Origin: Pleomorphomonas sp. T1.2MG-36
Lineage (GTDB): Bacteria > Pseudomonadota > Alphaproteobacteria > Rhizobiales > Pleomorphomonadaceae
Direction: 5' to 3'
Length of the DNA: 64,000 nucleotides
NCBI RefSeq assembly: GCF_950100655.1
Contig: NZ_CATNLY010000023.1
Span: forward strand, 310,001-374,000
In this document: positions 35,867 to 45,315 of the stretch, one piece after another
Layout of the letters: every line of letters begins with the position of its first letter
Position numbering within the stretch: position 1 is the first letter of the stretch
Translations under genes and position numbers: made by a program
Notes under the pieces: generated by a model
Told to the model about the DNA's origin: nothing
What the model saw: only the letters and a program-made list of their open reading frames with translations
The model's database searches: none

Positions 35867-36904
35867 TCAGGCCGACGTGCGCAGCATGATCTCGGCGTTG
35901 AGCAGCACGCGCTCGTTCGGCCGGGGTTCGACGTCCTCATCGAAGCGGGCATTGATCTTGTGCAGCAGCAACTCCACGGCGATGCGGCCGATTTCGTTGT
36001 AGTTCTGCGCGACGGTGGTCAGCGGCGGGCAGGTGTAGCGCGACAGCGGATGGTCGTCGTGTCCGGCGATACGCAGGTCGCAATCGTCGCCCCGCCCGAC
36101 CTTGAGGCCGGCCTGATAGGCGGCGGCGAGAACGCCGAAGGCGATACGGTCGTTGGCGCAGAGTACCGTTCGCGTGGGAAAACCGCCCTCTGCCAGAATG
36201 CGGCACGTCTCGGTGAAGCCGAAGCGCTCGAAGTCCCAGGAGGTGTCCGGCAGCGTCGCCACGTAGCGCGGCTCCAGCTTCAGGGCCTCCATCGCCAGAC
36301 GATAGGCTTCCCGACGCTCGCCGGCATTGCGGTTGACCGAGGGCATGCCGAAATAGCAGGGCGCGTCGCCCGAGCGCGACAGATAGTCGACGATGAGACG
36401 GAAGCTCTGACGGTTGTCGGTGCCGACGAAGGCCGAGGCGGCGTCGAGCTGCGAGTCGACGTAGATGAGCGGGATGCTGGCACCCAGCCGGGCCAACTTC
36501 TCGAGATGGGACTGCACGCCGAGCGGCGCGATGACGGCGCCGGCGACGTTCATTGCCTTGAAGGTCTCGATCGCCCGTTCCTCGAGCTTCGGCTTGCCAT
36601 CGGACGAGAGAACGAAGGCAAGATAGCCGGCTTCCTCGGCCAGAACCTCGACGCGCCTCGTCAGCGCCATGTAGAACACGTCGGTCGAGTTGGGGATGAT
36701 GATGCCGAGGATGTTGGTGCGCCGGCGATTGAGGTTCACTGCGAACAGGTTCGGCCGAAAACCGGATTCCTTGATCGCCTTCTCGATGGCTTCACGCGTC
36801 TGGCGCCGGACGGAGTTGGGGTCGTTGAAATAGCGGGAAACGGTTGGACGCGACAGACCGACGTAGTCGGAGAACTCTTCCATCGTTCGGATTGTCGTGG
36901 TCAC
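35867..36904 (-). CDS. LacI-family transcriptional regulator
   Basis: 345 residues from GTG 36904 (GGGGAT precedes it); the in-frame ATG at 36883 would cut into the helix-turn-helix. The DNA-binding region SDYVGLSRPTVSRYFNDPNS is followed by a hinge and a periplasmic-binding-protein-like sensor domain (TNILGIIIPNSTDVFYMALT, CANDRIAFGVLAAAYQAGLK, LRIAGHDDHPLSRYTCPPLT). It lies between two sugar ABC operons, convergent with the first and divergent from the second. Matching palindromes occur in front of both, so it may control the two together. Confidence 0.92.
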   Translation of the reverse strand: MTTTIRTMEEFSDYVGLSRPTVSRYFNDPNSVRRQTREAIEKAIKESGFRPNLFAVNLNRRRTNILGIIIPNSTDVFYMALTRRVEVLAEEAGYLAFVLSSDGKPKLEERAIETFKAMNVAGAVIAPLGVQSHLEKLARLGASIPLIYVDSQLDAASAFVGTDNRQSFRLIVDYLSRSGDAPCYFGMPSVNRNAGERREAYRLAMEALKLEPRYVATLPDTSWDFERFGFTETCRILAEGGFPTRTVLCANDRIAFGVLAAAYQAGLKVGRGDDCDLRIAGHDDHPLSRYTCPPLTTVAQNYNEIGRIAVELLLHKINARFDEDVEPRPNERVLLNAEIMLRTSA

Positions 36905-37404
36905 TCTGCCATCCCCGTTCCACCCGCAACCGGAGCACCACAGCCATTGTAAATGCTTCCATGGCGGGGCGCCATTCATGAGATTGCCGCCCAGAAGTCG
37001 GAACGAGCAAGTGCGCTTTTCAACTGAGGAATCTTGCAGTCACCATTCCTCACGTCAAGTTCATTTTTTTCGCGCGTAAAAATACTTCTTCGGCGTCACT
37101 GATGCGAATCTTGCCTTGATGCGGCGGGCGCATGCACCCCGTAACCTGTGCACAAAATTGAAACGGAGTTGATGCTCGCGCCTCTCCCCGTTCGCGGTCG
37201 CCCACAAAAACCTACTGCTCTCAATCGCCTTTTCCGCGCAAAGACATTCCGAAAAATTCGCCTCCAGCGAACCTCCTTTCCGTTCCTTGCGCAATTCGCC
37301 CCTCTTATTCCCATTTCGCATCATTCTTGATCCGAAAAATGCATTGGACGCATTTATGCCGGCCTTTTAGGCTGACTTTGTTTTCAGCAGAGAGAGTTGG
37401 CGGC
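36905..37404. other. Divergent promoter region between lacI and the next ABC operon
   Basis: This 500-base gap is distinctly lower in GC than the flanking genes, especially 37020-37110 and 37240-37400. It holds the operator TTTCGCGCGTAA at 37068-37079. I see no gene, RNA fold or repeat besides this, though the long spacing (about 325 bases from operator to start codon) leaves room for a leader. Confidence 0.5.
37068..37079. promoter_or_regulatory. Second copy of the LacI-type operator
   Basis: TTTCGCGCGTAA differs from the perfect palindrome at 28653 by one base (T for A at position 3) and is flanked by T-rich and A-rich arms, so outer positions also pair. It lies 163 bases upstream of the lacI start and before the permease operon at 37405, a position that fits both autoregulation and control of that operon. 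Confidence 0.55.
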
Positions 37405-38385
37405 ATGTCCGTTCTGAAGTCCGGAACGCTCAGCCAGGAGCGCATCGTTTTCCTGTTCGCCGTCGTATTGTTCGCCGCTTATGCCGTTCTTCTCGACGGC
37501 TTCCTGGCGCCGAACAATTTGGTGGCCATCCTGCGGTCGGTATCGGTGCTGGGCATTCTCGCCGTCGGCATGGGCATCGTGGTGATCGGCCGGGGCATTG
37601 ACCTCTCGATGGTCGCGGTGATGGCCATGGCCACCGCCTGGCAGCTTGCGATGATGAACGCCGGTACGTCGCCGCTTGTCGCCACGGCCATCGTATTTGC
37701 CGGTGTGGTGGCGGTGGGCATCATCAACGGGCTGCTGATCGCCTATGCCGAAGTGCCGGCAGTGTTTGCCACGCTCGCCACCGCCAGCTTCGTGTTCGGC
37801 CTCGTCCGTTCGCGTTTCATCGTGCAGGACGCCGTGCCGGTGCCGCCGTCGGCTTCATTCATCCTGGAGTTCGGACAGGCACGGTTCGCGCACATGCCGA
37901 TCGAAGTGTTGATGTTCGCCGCTGCCGCCTTCCTGAGCTTTGTCGCGCTACGTTTCACCAAGTTCGGCCGTTACGTCTACTATATGGGCGACAACTATCA
38001 GGCGGCCCGCACCATGGGCATCCCGGTGCGGCCGATGATCATCGGCCAGTATGTGGCATCGGCGCTGATCGCCTGGCTGGCCGGCCTGATCACCGCCGCC
38101 GGCCTGCAGTCGATCAATACCCGCGTCGTCAACTCGACGCTGCTCTATGACGTCATCCTCGTGGTGGTGATCGGTGGCATCGGCCTTTCCGGCGGCAAGG
38201 GCGGCATGCGCAACGTCGTCATCGGCGCCTTGCTGATCGGCATCATGCTCAATGGCATGACCATTCTCGACCTGCCGAACATCTACCAGAACCTGATCAA
38301 GGCTACGATCCTGCTCGTCGCCCTGGTCATCGACAGCCGCCTCAACCCGCGCGACGAACAGGTCGGGCAGCAAGGAGACATATGA
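37405..38385 (+). CDS. Ribose-type sugar ABC transporter permease
   Basis: 326 residues from ATG 37405, with GAGAGAG about 10 bases upstream; an in-frame start at 37327 would add an unlikely polar leader. About nine helices are seen, with GRGIDLSMVAVMAMATAWQL and VVVIGGIGLSGGKGGMRNV. It is one of two different permeases in this operon, so the channel is probably a heterodimer with the permease-propeller fusion at 39698. Confidence 0.92.
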   Translation: MSVLKSGTLSQERIVFLFAVVLFAAYAVLLDGFLAPNNLVAILRSVSVLGILAVGMGIVVIGRGIDLSMVAVMAMATAWQLAMMNAGTSPLVATAIVFAGVVAVGIINGLLIAYAEVPAVFATLATASFVFGLVRSRFIVQDAVPVPPSASFILEFGQARFAHMPIEVLMFAAAAFLSFVALRFTKFGRYVYYMGDNYQAARTMGIPVRPMIIGQYVASALIAWLAGLITAAGLQSINTRVVNSTLLYDVILVVVIGGIGLSGGKGGMRNVVIGALLIGIMLNGMTILDLPNIYQNLIKATILLVALVIDSRLNPRDEQVGQQGDI

Positions 38386-38513
38386 TCCTCTTCCGGCCGT
38401 CGCGACGCGACGTACCACCGGAAAACGGGCAGGAATTGGAAAGCCATCGCTTGGCTCGAGGGGGGCGAAGCGATGCACTCACCGGGTAGGAAACCCTTGA
38501 AAAGGAACCACTC

Positions 38514-39545
38514 ATGACGATCAAGACAAAGCTGGCGCGGACACTTGCCGCCGCCCTCTGCCTCGCCACCCTGCCCGCGTTCGCCCAGGAAACCGGCGAC
38601 CCCGGCCCGGCCTATGTCCAGCAGTCGCTGGCCGGCAAGAAGGTGGTGCTGATCCCGCTCGCGCTCGGCTTCGACCTGGCGCAGGGCTGGAACCACTATA
38701 TCGGCAGCGAGGTGCGCGGCTTCGGCGGCGTCTGGGAAACCCGCGATCCCAACTGGGATACGGCGGCTGGTGCCCAGGCGATCACCGATCTGATCTCTTC
38801 GGCTGACAAGCCGGCGGCGATCCTCGTCCACACGCCCGACCTCACGTCCTATTCCAAGCTGTTCAAGCGCGCGCAAGACGCCGGCATCTTCGTGATCCAG
38901 GTCGACAACCGCTCGAACTTTGCCTCCGACGCCTTCGTCGGCTCCAACTGGGAGACACTGGGCGAACTTGAAGCCAAAGCTGCCGTCGCGGCTTGCGGCG
39001 ACGGCTCGTCGAAGAAGATCGGCCTCATCCAGGGCGACCAGGTCAACTCGTCGTCGCTCGACCAGTATGCCGGCATCGCCAAGGTGCTGAAGGACCATCC
39101 CGACTTCGAGATCGTCGGCGCGCCGGACAGCAACTGGGACGTCACCACTGCCCGCAACGTCGCGACGACGCTGCTGCAGCAGCATCCGGAAGTCTGCTCG
39201 ATCATCGACTTCTGGGACAACACCGCCGCCGGTACCGCCGCAGCGATCCGCGACGCCGGCCTTCAGGATAAGGTCAAACTGGTCACCACCGGCGGTGGCG
39301 AGGAGCTCGACTGCAAGGCGCTGGAAGACGGCACCTTCCACGCCGTCGTCATGACCGACGTCAAGGGACAGTCGCGCGACATCTCGGCACTGCTGAAGTT
39401 CCTGCTTCAATCCGGTCTCAAGCCGGGTCAGGCCAAGAGCTGGATCTACACGCTGGAGACCGCCACCACCAAGGCCGACCTCAAGCCCGGCACCTGCTGG
39501 AGTCTCAAGGACGTGCAGGCCGCCGAAGCTGCGCTTGCCAAGTAA
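38514..39545 (+). CDS. Sugar-type ABC transporter substrate-binding protein
   Basis: 343 residues with AAGGAA upstream. The signal peptide MTIKTKLARTLAAALCLATL is cut after AFA at about residue 24. The mature part follows the type I fold of RbsB/TorT proteins (KVVLIPLALGFDLAQGWNHY, NYIG-like first lobe; FVIQVDNRSNFASDAFVGSN; QGDQVNSSSLDQYAGIAKVL). It contains cysteines in AACGDG, EVCSI, LDCKAL and GTCWSL that could form disulfides. The ligand is unknown; it is carried to the heteromeric permease of the operon. Confidence 0.9.
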   Translation: MTIKTKLARTLAAALCLATLPAFAQETGDPGPAYVQQSLAGKKVVLIPLALGFDLAQGWNHYIGSEVRGFGGVWETRDPNWDTAAGAQAITDLISSADKPAAILVHTPDLTSYSKLFKRAQDAGIFVIQVDNRSNFASDAFVGSNWETLGELEAKAAVAACGDGSSKKIGLIQGDQVNSSSLDQYAGIAKVLKDHPDFEIVGAPDSNWDVTTARNVATTLLQQHPEVCSIIDFWDNTAAGTAAAIRDAGLQDKVKLVTTGGGEELDCKALEDGTFHAVVMTDVKGQSRDISALLKFLLQSGLKPGQAKSWIYTLETATTKADLKPGTCWSLKDVQAAEAALAK

Positions 39546-39599
39546 AGGTGCAGACGACCGCTCTTCCTCTTCGAGCCGGGAGAGCGGCGTGCGTCAAGC

Positions 39600-39627
39600 G
39601 GAGGCGGCCGAGCCAGCGGCCGCCTCC
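39600..39627 (+). repeat. Hairpin after the binding-protein gene
   Basis: GGAGGCGGCC at 39600-39609 pairs perfectly with GGCCGCCTCC at 39618-39627 around an eight-base loop. It lies 55 bases after the binding-protein stop and has no T-run, as expected for a stem that protects the upstream message while permitting read-through into the permease gene. Confidence 0.6.
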
Positions 39628-39697
39628 ATCCCTCGTTTCGAATGCGGACTATCCGATCCGGTAGCACCGGCCGGATGATCGATCAGGTGGAAGTCTC

Positions 39698-41860
39698 ATG
39701 CGCCTACCCGAGAGCCTGTCGCGCTTTTTCTACAACGCGATTCCCTCCCACCTCGTCGGCGAGATTCTAACCAAGCGCTGGGCCGATAACCTCGTGCCCT
39801 TCCTGCTGCTGTCGGCCGTCATCGCCATCTTCGGAACAGCGATCAATGGCTTCTTTGCGCCCGCCAGCCTGCTGGACACGACGCGCCAGCTCGGCGAGTT
39901 CCTGATCGTCGTCATTGGTCTTACCATCGTCATGCTCGGTGGCGGCATCGACCTCTCGGTCGGCTCGATCTACGCACTCTCCGTGTTCATGTCGGTGGTC
40001 GGAATCTATCTCTGGGAGCTGCCGGCATCGCTCGCTCTCGTCCTGGCGATTGCCACCGGCGGCCTTTGCGGCGCCTTCAACGGCGTGCTGATCGGCTATC
40101 TGCGCCTGCGCGCCTTCCTGACGACGCTGGTCACGCTGATCATGGGCAGGTCGCTCTACGACATCCTGATCATCGCCTGGGGCAAACAGCTTCAGATGTC
40201 GCCGATCCTCAACGATCAGTTCGATTACATCGGCACCGGCTCGCCCGTCGGTCTGCCGGTGTCGATCCTGATTGCGGGCGCGTTTGCGCTTTTGGCCCAC
40301 GTGCTGCTCAGCCGCTCACGGCTCGGCTGGCACATTTCCGCCGTCGGCGGCTCGCGCCGCTCGGCCTTCAACGCCGGCATTCCGGTGCGCCGTACGGTGT
40401 TCCTCACCTATGTCATCTCCGGCCTCAGCGCGGGCATTGCCGGCTTCCTGTTTGCCGCCCGGCTTTCGGGCGCGGGGCCTGGCACCGGTTCCGGGCTCGA
40501 ACTTGCCGCGCTGACCGCCGCCGTGGTTGGCGGCAACTCGCTGGGCGGAGGCCGAGGTTCGATCGCCAAAGGCCTGATGGGTGCCATTGCCGTGCTGACC
40601 ATGACCAACGGCCTGATCCGCCTCGGCTACGGCACCGGCTCCAACCAGTTGGTCCTCGGCTTCATGCTGGCCTTCGCCGTGGTGCTCGATATCCGTTGGG
40701 CGAAGAACCGCCACAAGGTGCTGGCCGAGGTCTACGTCGCTCCGGTTCATCACCGGATGAGCGGCGACGAGTCGGCTCTGCCCAACGGCGGCGGCGCCTA
40801 CGCCCTCAATGACCATCTGTCGGAAGCCTCGCCTATTGCCCTTGGCGAGGTGGAAGGGCCCGAGGACGTCATTCTCGACGAGGACGGCAACCTCTATGCC
40901 GGCACGCGCCATGGCGAGATCGTTCGCTGGTTCGGACCCGACTACAAGCGCTCGGAAGTGTTCGCCCATATCGGCGGCTTCCCACTTGGTCTCGCCATGG
41001 ACAGCGATGGCTCGATCAAGACCTGCGTTGGTGCCATGGGTCTGTATTCCATCGCCAAGGACGGCGAGGTGACGCGGCTTTCCACCGAGACCAACCGATC
41101 CTGGGTTTCCGTGGTCGATGACGCTCGCCTGCGCGACCCCAATGACTGTGACATCGGCCCGGACGGGCGCGTCTGGTTCACCGACTCCACAACCCGCTAC
41201 GACGCCCACGACTGGGTGCTCGACTCCATCGAGAGCCGCCCGACCGGCCGCCTGCTGGTCTACGATCCGAAGACCGGCCGCACCAGGACCGTGCATGACG
41301 GATTGCGCTATGCCAACGGGGTCTGCCTCGCTCACGATGGCCGGTCGATCCTGATCGCCGAGAGCTGGGCCTGCTCGGTGCATCGCTACTGGATCGAGGG
41401 ACCGAAAGCCGGCACCCTGGAGTGCCTGATCGCCGACATGCCCGGCTATCCCGACAACATCAATCGCGCCTCCGATGGCTGCTACTGGATGGCTTGGCTT
41501 GGGGTGCGGACGCCCACCTTCGATTTGTCGCTGCGCCACCCCGGCTTCCGCAAGCGCATGACGCGCCGCCTGCCGGGCGACGACTGGCTATTCCCCAACA
41601 TCAACACCGGCGGTGTCATCAAGTTCGACGAGACCGGCCGCATCGTCGGCACGCTCGGCGATCTCACCGGCAAGAACCACCCGATGGTCACTTCGATGCG
41701 CGAGCACAAGGGCGAACTGTTCGTCGGCGGCATCCTCAACAACCGTATTGGCCGGTTCAAGATTCCGGGCGCCGACCCGAACTGGACCAGTTGGAAGTCC
41801 TACTGGGACGGCAAGACGCCATCCGTCGCCGAGATCGCCCTTCCCCAAGGGAGGGCCTGA
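39698..41860 (+). CDS. Fusion of a ribose-type ABC permease with a strictosidine-synthase/SMP-30-like beta-propeller
   Basis: 720 residues. Residues about 28-345 are a complete RbsC-type permease (LGGGIDLSVGSIYALSVFMS, VVGGNSLGGGRGSIAKGLMG). After a linker, residues about 372-715 form a six-bladed propeller of the strictosidine-synthase-like family: VEGPEDVILDEDGNLYAGTR, RDPNDCDIGPDGRVWFTDST, RYANGVCLAHDGRSILIAES and the hallmark MPGYPDNINR. The C-terminus of such permeases is expected in the cytoplasm, which would place a putative lactonase at the channel exit. The frame is continuous with no stop or ribosome site at the junction, so the fusion looks genuine. Enzyme activity is inferred from the family. 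Confidence 0.92.
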   Translation: MRLPESLSRFFYNAIPSHLVGEILTKRWADNLVPFLLLSAVIAIFGTAINGFFAPASLLDTTRQLGEFLIVVIGLTIVMLGGGIDLSVGSIYALSVFMSVVGIYLWELPASLALVLAIATGGLCGAFNGVLIGYLRLRAFLTTLVTLIMGRSLYDILIIAWGKQLQMSPILNDQFDYIGTGSPVGLPVSILIAGAFALLAHVLLSRSRLGWHISAVGGSRRSAFNAGIPVRRTVFLTYVISGLSAGIAGFLFAARLSGAGPGTGSGLELAALTAAVVGGNSLGGGRGSIAKGLMGAIAVLTMTNGLIRLGYGTGSNQLVLGFMLAFAVVLDIRWAKNRHKVLAEVYVAPVHHRMSGDESALPNGGGAYALNDHLSEASPIALGEVEGPEDVILDEDGNLYAGTRHGEIVRWFGPDYKRSEVFAHIGGFPLGLAMDSDGSIKTCVGAMGLYSIAKDGEVTRLSTETNRSWVSVVDDARLRDPNDCDIGPDGRVWFTDSTTRYDAHDWVLDSIESRPTGRLLVYDPKTGRTRTVHDGLRYANGVCLAHDGRSILIAESWACSVHRYWIEGPKAGTLECLIADMPGYPDNINRASDGCYWMAWLGVRTPTFDLSLRHPGFRKRMTRRLPGDDWLFPNINTGGVIKFDETGRIVGTLGDLTGKNHPMVTSMREHKGELFVGGILNNRIGRFKIPGADPNWTSWKSYWDGKTPSVAEIALPQGRA

Positions 41861-41862
41861 AC

Positions 41863-42942
41863 ATGTGGTGGGACGCTCTTCTGGATCCCTTCCGCGGCAA
41901 GGCTGTGACCATCCCGCCGATGGATGGTGCCTTCCGGCCCAACACGCTTCTTGAGACCGCCGAGACCTTTGCCGAAGTGGCGCATCCCGAGGCTCTTCTC
42001 GTTTACGAGGGACGGCTTCTGGTCGCCTCGGGAGCCGACCTTCTCGCCTTCCCTCTGGAGGGCGGCGCGCCGACCCTATTTCGCCGCTTCGAAACCACCA
42101 TTTCTGCCCTGGGGGCCTTTCCGGACGGTGGTCTGGCTATTGCTCTTGTTGCTGGCGAAATCCGCTTCTTGGGTGGTCGCTTTGACGGACGCATCATCAC
42201 CGAGGTGGCCGGCCGCCGCATCCATGCACCGACCGCGCTTGCGACGGCCGGCGAAGGCGTTGTCTACGTGGCCGACGGTTCGACCCGTTTCGCCGCCGAC
42301 GACTGGCAAAGCGACCTGATGGCCTACGGGACGAGCGGCGCCGTGCTTCGGCTCGACCTTGCGGAAGGGGAAGGCCGGATCCTTGCCGATGGGCTTGCCT
42401 GGCCAGCCGGCCTGCTCGTCGAACCCGACCGGTCGGTGATCGTGTCCGAAGCTTCGCGCCACAGGCTCCTCCGCATCACCGGCGACGGTCGCTCAAAACC
42501 CCAGCCGGTGCTCTCCAACCTGCCCGGTTATCCGGCACGACTGGCACGCGCCACCACCGGTGGCATCTGGCTGACGCTGATGGCGCCGCGCAACCGTCTT
42601 GTCGAACTGGTGCTGACCGAGCGCGCTTATCGCGAGGACATGGTCGCGACGGTTCCCCGCGATCTCTGGATCGCGCCGCAGATGAGTTCAGGCAACTCCT
42701 TTCTCGAACCGCTGCAATGCGGCGGCGTGGTCACCATGGGTGTGCGCAAGCCCTGGGCGCCGGGACGCTCCTATGGCCTGATCGCCCGCCTCGACGATCA
42801 CTTCCGCCCGATATCCAGCCTGCATAGCCGGGCCGACGGCAGGCGGCACGGCATCAAGGACATGGTTGAAATCGGCGGCGTGCTGTTTGCCGCCTCGCGT
42901 GGCGGCAACGCCGTCCTCGAGATCGAGACAGGTGCGGCATGA
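41863..42942 (+). CDS. Second strictosidine-synthase/SMP-30-like beta-propeller protein
   Basis: 359 residues, starting two bases after the fusion gene. Propeller repeats are visible (HPEALLVYEGRLLVASGADL, HAPTALATAGEGVVYVADGS, LAWPAGLLVEPDRSVIVSEA). The family hallmark is altered to LPGYPARLAR, where the fused propeller has PGYPDNINR, so its active site may differ. No signal peptide is present, so it is cytoplasmic. It appears to be a diverged paralogue of the fused domain; a lactonase or other ring-opening role is possible but unproven. Confidence 0.82.
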   Translation: MWWDALLDPFRGKAVTIPPMDGAFRPNTLLETAETFAEVAHPEALLVYEGRLLVASGADLLAFPLEGGAPTLFRRFETTISALGAFPDGGLAIALVAGEIRFLGGRFDGRIITEVAGRRIHAPTALATAGEGVVYVADGSTRFAADDWQSDLMAYGTSGAVLRLDLAEGEGRILADGLAWPAGLLVEPDRSVIVSEASRHRLLRITGDGRSKPQPVLSNLPGYPARLARATTGGIWLTLMAPRNRLVELVLTERAYREDMVATVPRDLWIAPQMSSGNSFLEPLQCGGVVTMGVRKPWAPGRSYGLIARLDDHFRPISSLHSRADGRRHGIKDMVEIGGVLFAASRGGNAVLEIETGAA

Positions 42943-44426
42943 CGCTGATCGAGACGCGCGCCCTTTCCAAGAGCTATCGCGGCAACCTCGCCGTCGACGC
43001 CGTCGATTTCGATATTGCCGAGGGCGAAGTGCATGCGCTTCTCGGCGAGAATGGCGCCGGCAAGTCGACGCTGACCAAGATGATCGCCGGCGTGGTGCCG
43101 CCGTCGTCGGGCGAGATCCTGCTCGACGGCAAGCCGGTCACTTTCGACGGCCCGGCGGATGCGCTGAAGCAGGGCATCGCCATGGTGTTCCAGGAAACCT
43201 CACTGGTACCGTCGATGACGGTGGCGCAGAACCTCTATCTCGGCGACGAGAAGTTCCTGAACCGGCTGCGCGGCGTCGCCATCTCGGCGCAGCAGTTCCT
43301 GCAATCGCTGAACTTCACTGTCGATCCGACGGCGACGGTGGCCACCTTGGGCGCCGCCAAGCGGCAGATGGTGGAGATCGCCCGCGCCGTGCGCCTCAAG
43401 GCGCGGATCATCATCTTCGACGAACCGACGGCAACACTCACTCCCGAAGAGAAGCGTCACTTCTTTGCGCTCGTTCGCCGGCTCAAGGAACGCAAGGTGG
43501 CGGTGATCTTCATCAGCCACGCGCTCGAAGAGGCGCTGCAGATCTCCGACCGCATCACGGTGATGCGCGACGGTGCTCGCGTCGTCACCGACGTCACGGC
43601 CAACTTCACCCGCGAGACCATCGTTCGCGCCATGGTCGGCCGCACGCTGGCCGGCAGCGATGCCAAGCGCAAGACGACCGTCCGGCCGGTCGGCGACAAG
43701 GTGCTGTCAGTTCAGGACCTTTCGATGGGAGCGATCGTCAAGAACACCTCCTTCTCTATCTTCGCCGGCCAGATCACCGGCCTGTTCGGCCTCGTCGGCT
43801 CCGGGAGAACCGAAACGGCCAAGATCATCGCCGGCGTGATGAAGCGCGACTTCAATCGCGGCGGAGAGGTGGCGCTGGATGGCCAGCCCGTGCGCTACAA
43901 CACGCCGCGACCGGCGATGCAGGACGGCATTGTCTATGTCACTGAGGACCGGAAGCTCGAAGGCTTCTTCGAAACCATGTCGATCGCCGAGAACCTCTAT
44001 TCCGGCCATCTTGCAGCCGGTGAAAACAAGATACCGGTGGTCAGCCGGGCCGAGATGACGCGTCTCGCCGAGAGTTGGAGCCGCACGCTCAACATTCGGG
44101 CGATCAATCCCGATGCGCGCGTCGTCGAACTCAGCGGCGGCAACCAGCAGAAGGTGGTGATCGGCAAGGGCCTCGTGCAGAAGCCCCGCCTCGTCATCTT
44201 CGACGAGCCGACGCGCGGAGTCGACGTGGCGGCGATCGCCGAGATCCATCACCTGATCGAAAAGCTCGCCGACGACGGGCTCGCGGTGGTGGTGATCTCG
44301 TCCTATCTGCCGGAAATCCTGAAACTCTCCGACCGTATCCTGGTCTGCCGCCAGGGTCGCGTGGTCGAGGAATTCTCCCCGCTGGACGCCAGCGAGGAGC
44401 GCATCATGTACGCCTCCGTCCATTGA
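42939..44426 (+). CDS. Sugar ABC transporter ATP-binding protein, two-domain
   Basis: 495 residues. First domain: Walker A GENGAGKST, VFQETSLVPSMTV, signature replaced by LGAAKRQ, Walker B IIIFDEPTATL. Second domain: GLVGSGRTE, LSGGNQQK and LVIFDEPTRGV, as usual for RbsA/MglA-type ATPases. It overlaps the propeller gene by four bases and drives the two permeases upstream. Confidence 0.94.
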   Translation: MTLIETRALSKSYRGNLAVDAVDFDIAEGEVHALLGENGAGKSTLTKMIAGVVPPSSGEILLDGKPVTFDGPADALKQGIAMVFQETSLVPSMTVAQNLYLGDEKFLNRLRGVAISAQQFLQSLNFTVDPTATVATLGAAKRQMVEIARAVRLKARIIIFDEPTATLTPEEKRHFFALVRRLKERKVAVIFISHALEEALQISDRITVMRDGARVVTDVTANFTRETIVRAMVGRTLAGSDAKRKTTVRPVGDKVLSVQDLSMGAIVKNTSFSIFAGQITGLFGLVGSGRTETAKIIAGVMKRDFNRGGEVALDGQPVRYNTPRPAMQDGIVYVTEDRKLEGFFETMSIAENLYSGHLAAGENKIPVVSRAEMTRLAESWSRTLNIRAINPDARVVELSGGNQQKVVIGKGLVQKPRLVIFDEPTRGVDVAAIAEIHHLIEKLADDGLAVVVISSYLPEILKLSDRILVCRQGRVVEEFSPLDASEERIMYASVH

Positions 44427-44460
44427 CGAGAAGCGCAAAAACAAGAGGAAAGCCAAGACG

Positions 44461-45306
44461 ATGTCCCGTATCTGGACCTATTATCACGGCGCCTGGCACG
44501 AGGGCGACGTCCGCGTGCTCGGGGCCAACTCCCACGCCACCTGGCTCGGCTCGCTGGTGTTCGATGGCGCCCGTGCCTTCGAGGGTGTGGCCCCCGACCT
44601 CGATCTGCATGCGGCGCGTGTCAATCAGTCCGCCCGGAACCTTGACCTCGAACCGACGCTTTCCGACGCTGAGATCATCGGCCTGACGCATGAAGGCCTC
44701 AAGAAGTTTGGTCCCAATCCGGCCGTCTACATTCGTCCCATGTACTGGGCTGAGGAAGGCGACTCTTCGGTGGTTGCCGCCGACCCCGCTTCGACCGACT
44801 TCGCGCTCTGCCTCGAGGAGATGCCGATGGTCGAGCCGAAGGGCTTCACCATCACCACCACGCGCTTCCGCCGGCCGACGGTGGAATGCATGCCGACCAA
44901 CGCCAAGGCGGCCTGTCTCTACCCCAACAATGCCCGCATGATCCGCGAGGCGCGGGCCAAGGGCTTCCACAACGCGCTGGTGCAGGACTTCGCCGGCAAT
45001 GTCGCCGAGCTGGCCACGGCCAATGTGTTCCTGGTGAAGGGCGGCGAATACTTCACGCCGGTTCCGAACGGCACCTTCCTGGCCGGCATCACGCGCAAGC
45101 GCGTCATCGGCCTTCTGCGCGATGCCGGCGAGACCGTCCACGAGATCACGCTGTCGATCGACGACTTCCGCGCCGCCGACGAGATCTTCTCGACCGGCAA
45201 CATCTCAAAGGTGGTTCCGGTCATCGGCTTCGACGACAAGACGCTTGCCTTTGGCCCCAAGGGGCGCAAGGCGCGCGAACTCTATTGGGCCTGGGCCCAT
45301 CGCTGA
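44461..45306 (+). CDS. Class IV (branched-chain-type) aminotransferase
   Basis: 281 residues, fold type IV. Seen are the N-terminal GSLVFDGARAFEGVAPDLDL, the PLP lysine in PTNAKAACLYPN at about residue 145, GNVAELATANVFLVKGG and the phosphate-binding TGNISKVVPV. This family includes IlvE, D-amino acid aminotransferase and (R)-selective amine transaminases. The context in a transport operon, away from Ile/Val/Leu genes, suggests it acts on a catabolic keto acid or amine. It starts 34 bases after the ATPase gene. Confidence 0.88.
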   Translation: MSRIWTYYHGAWHEGDVRVLGANSHATWLGSLVFDGARAFEGVAPDLDLHAARVNQSARNLDLEPTLSDAEIIGLTHEGLKKFGPNPAVYIRPMYWAEEGDSSVVAADPASTDFALCLEEMPMVEPKGFTITTTRFRRPTVECMPTNAKAACLYPNNARMIREARAKGFHNALVQDFAGNVAELATANVFLVKGGEYFTPVPNGTFLAGITRKRVIGLLRDAGETVHEITLSIDDFRAADEIFSTGNISKVVPVIGFDDKTLAFGPKGRKARELYWAWAHR

Positions 45307-45315
45307 GGATAGATC

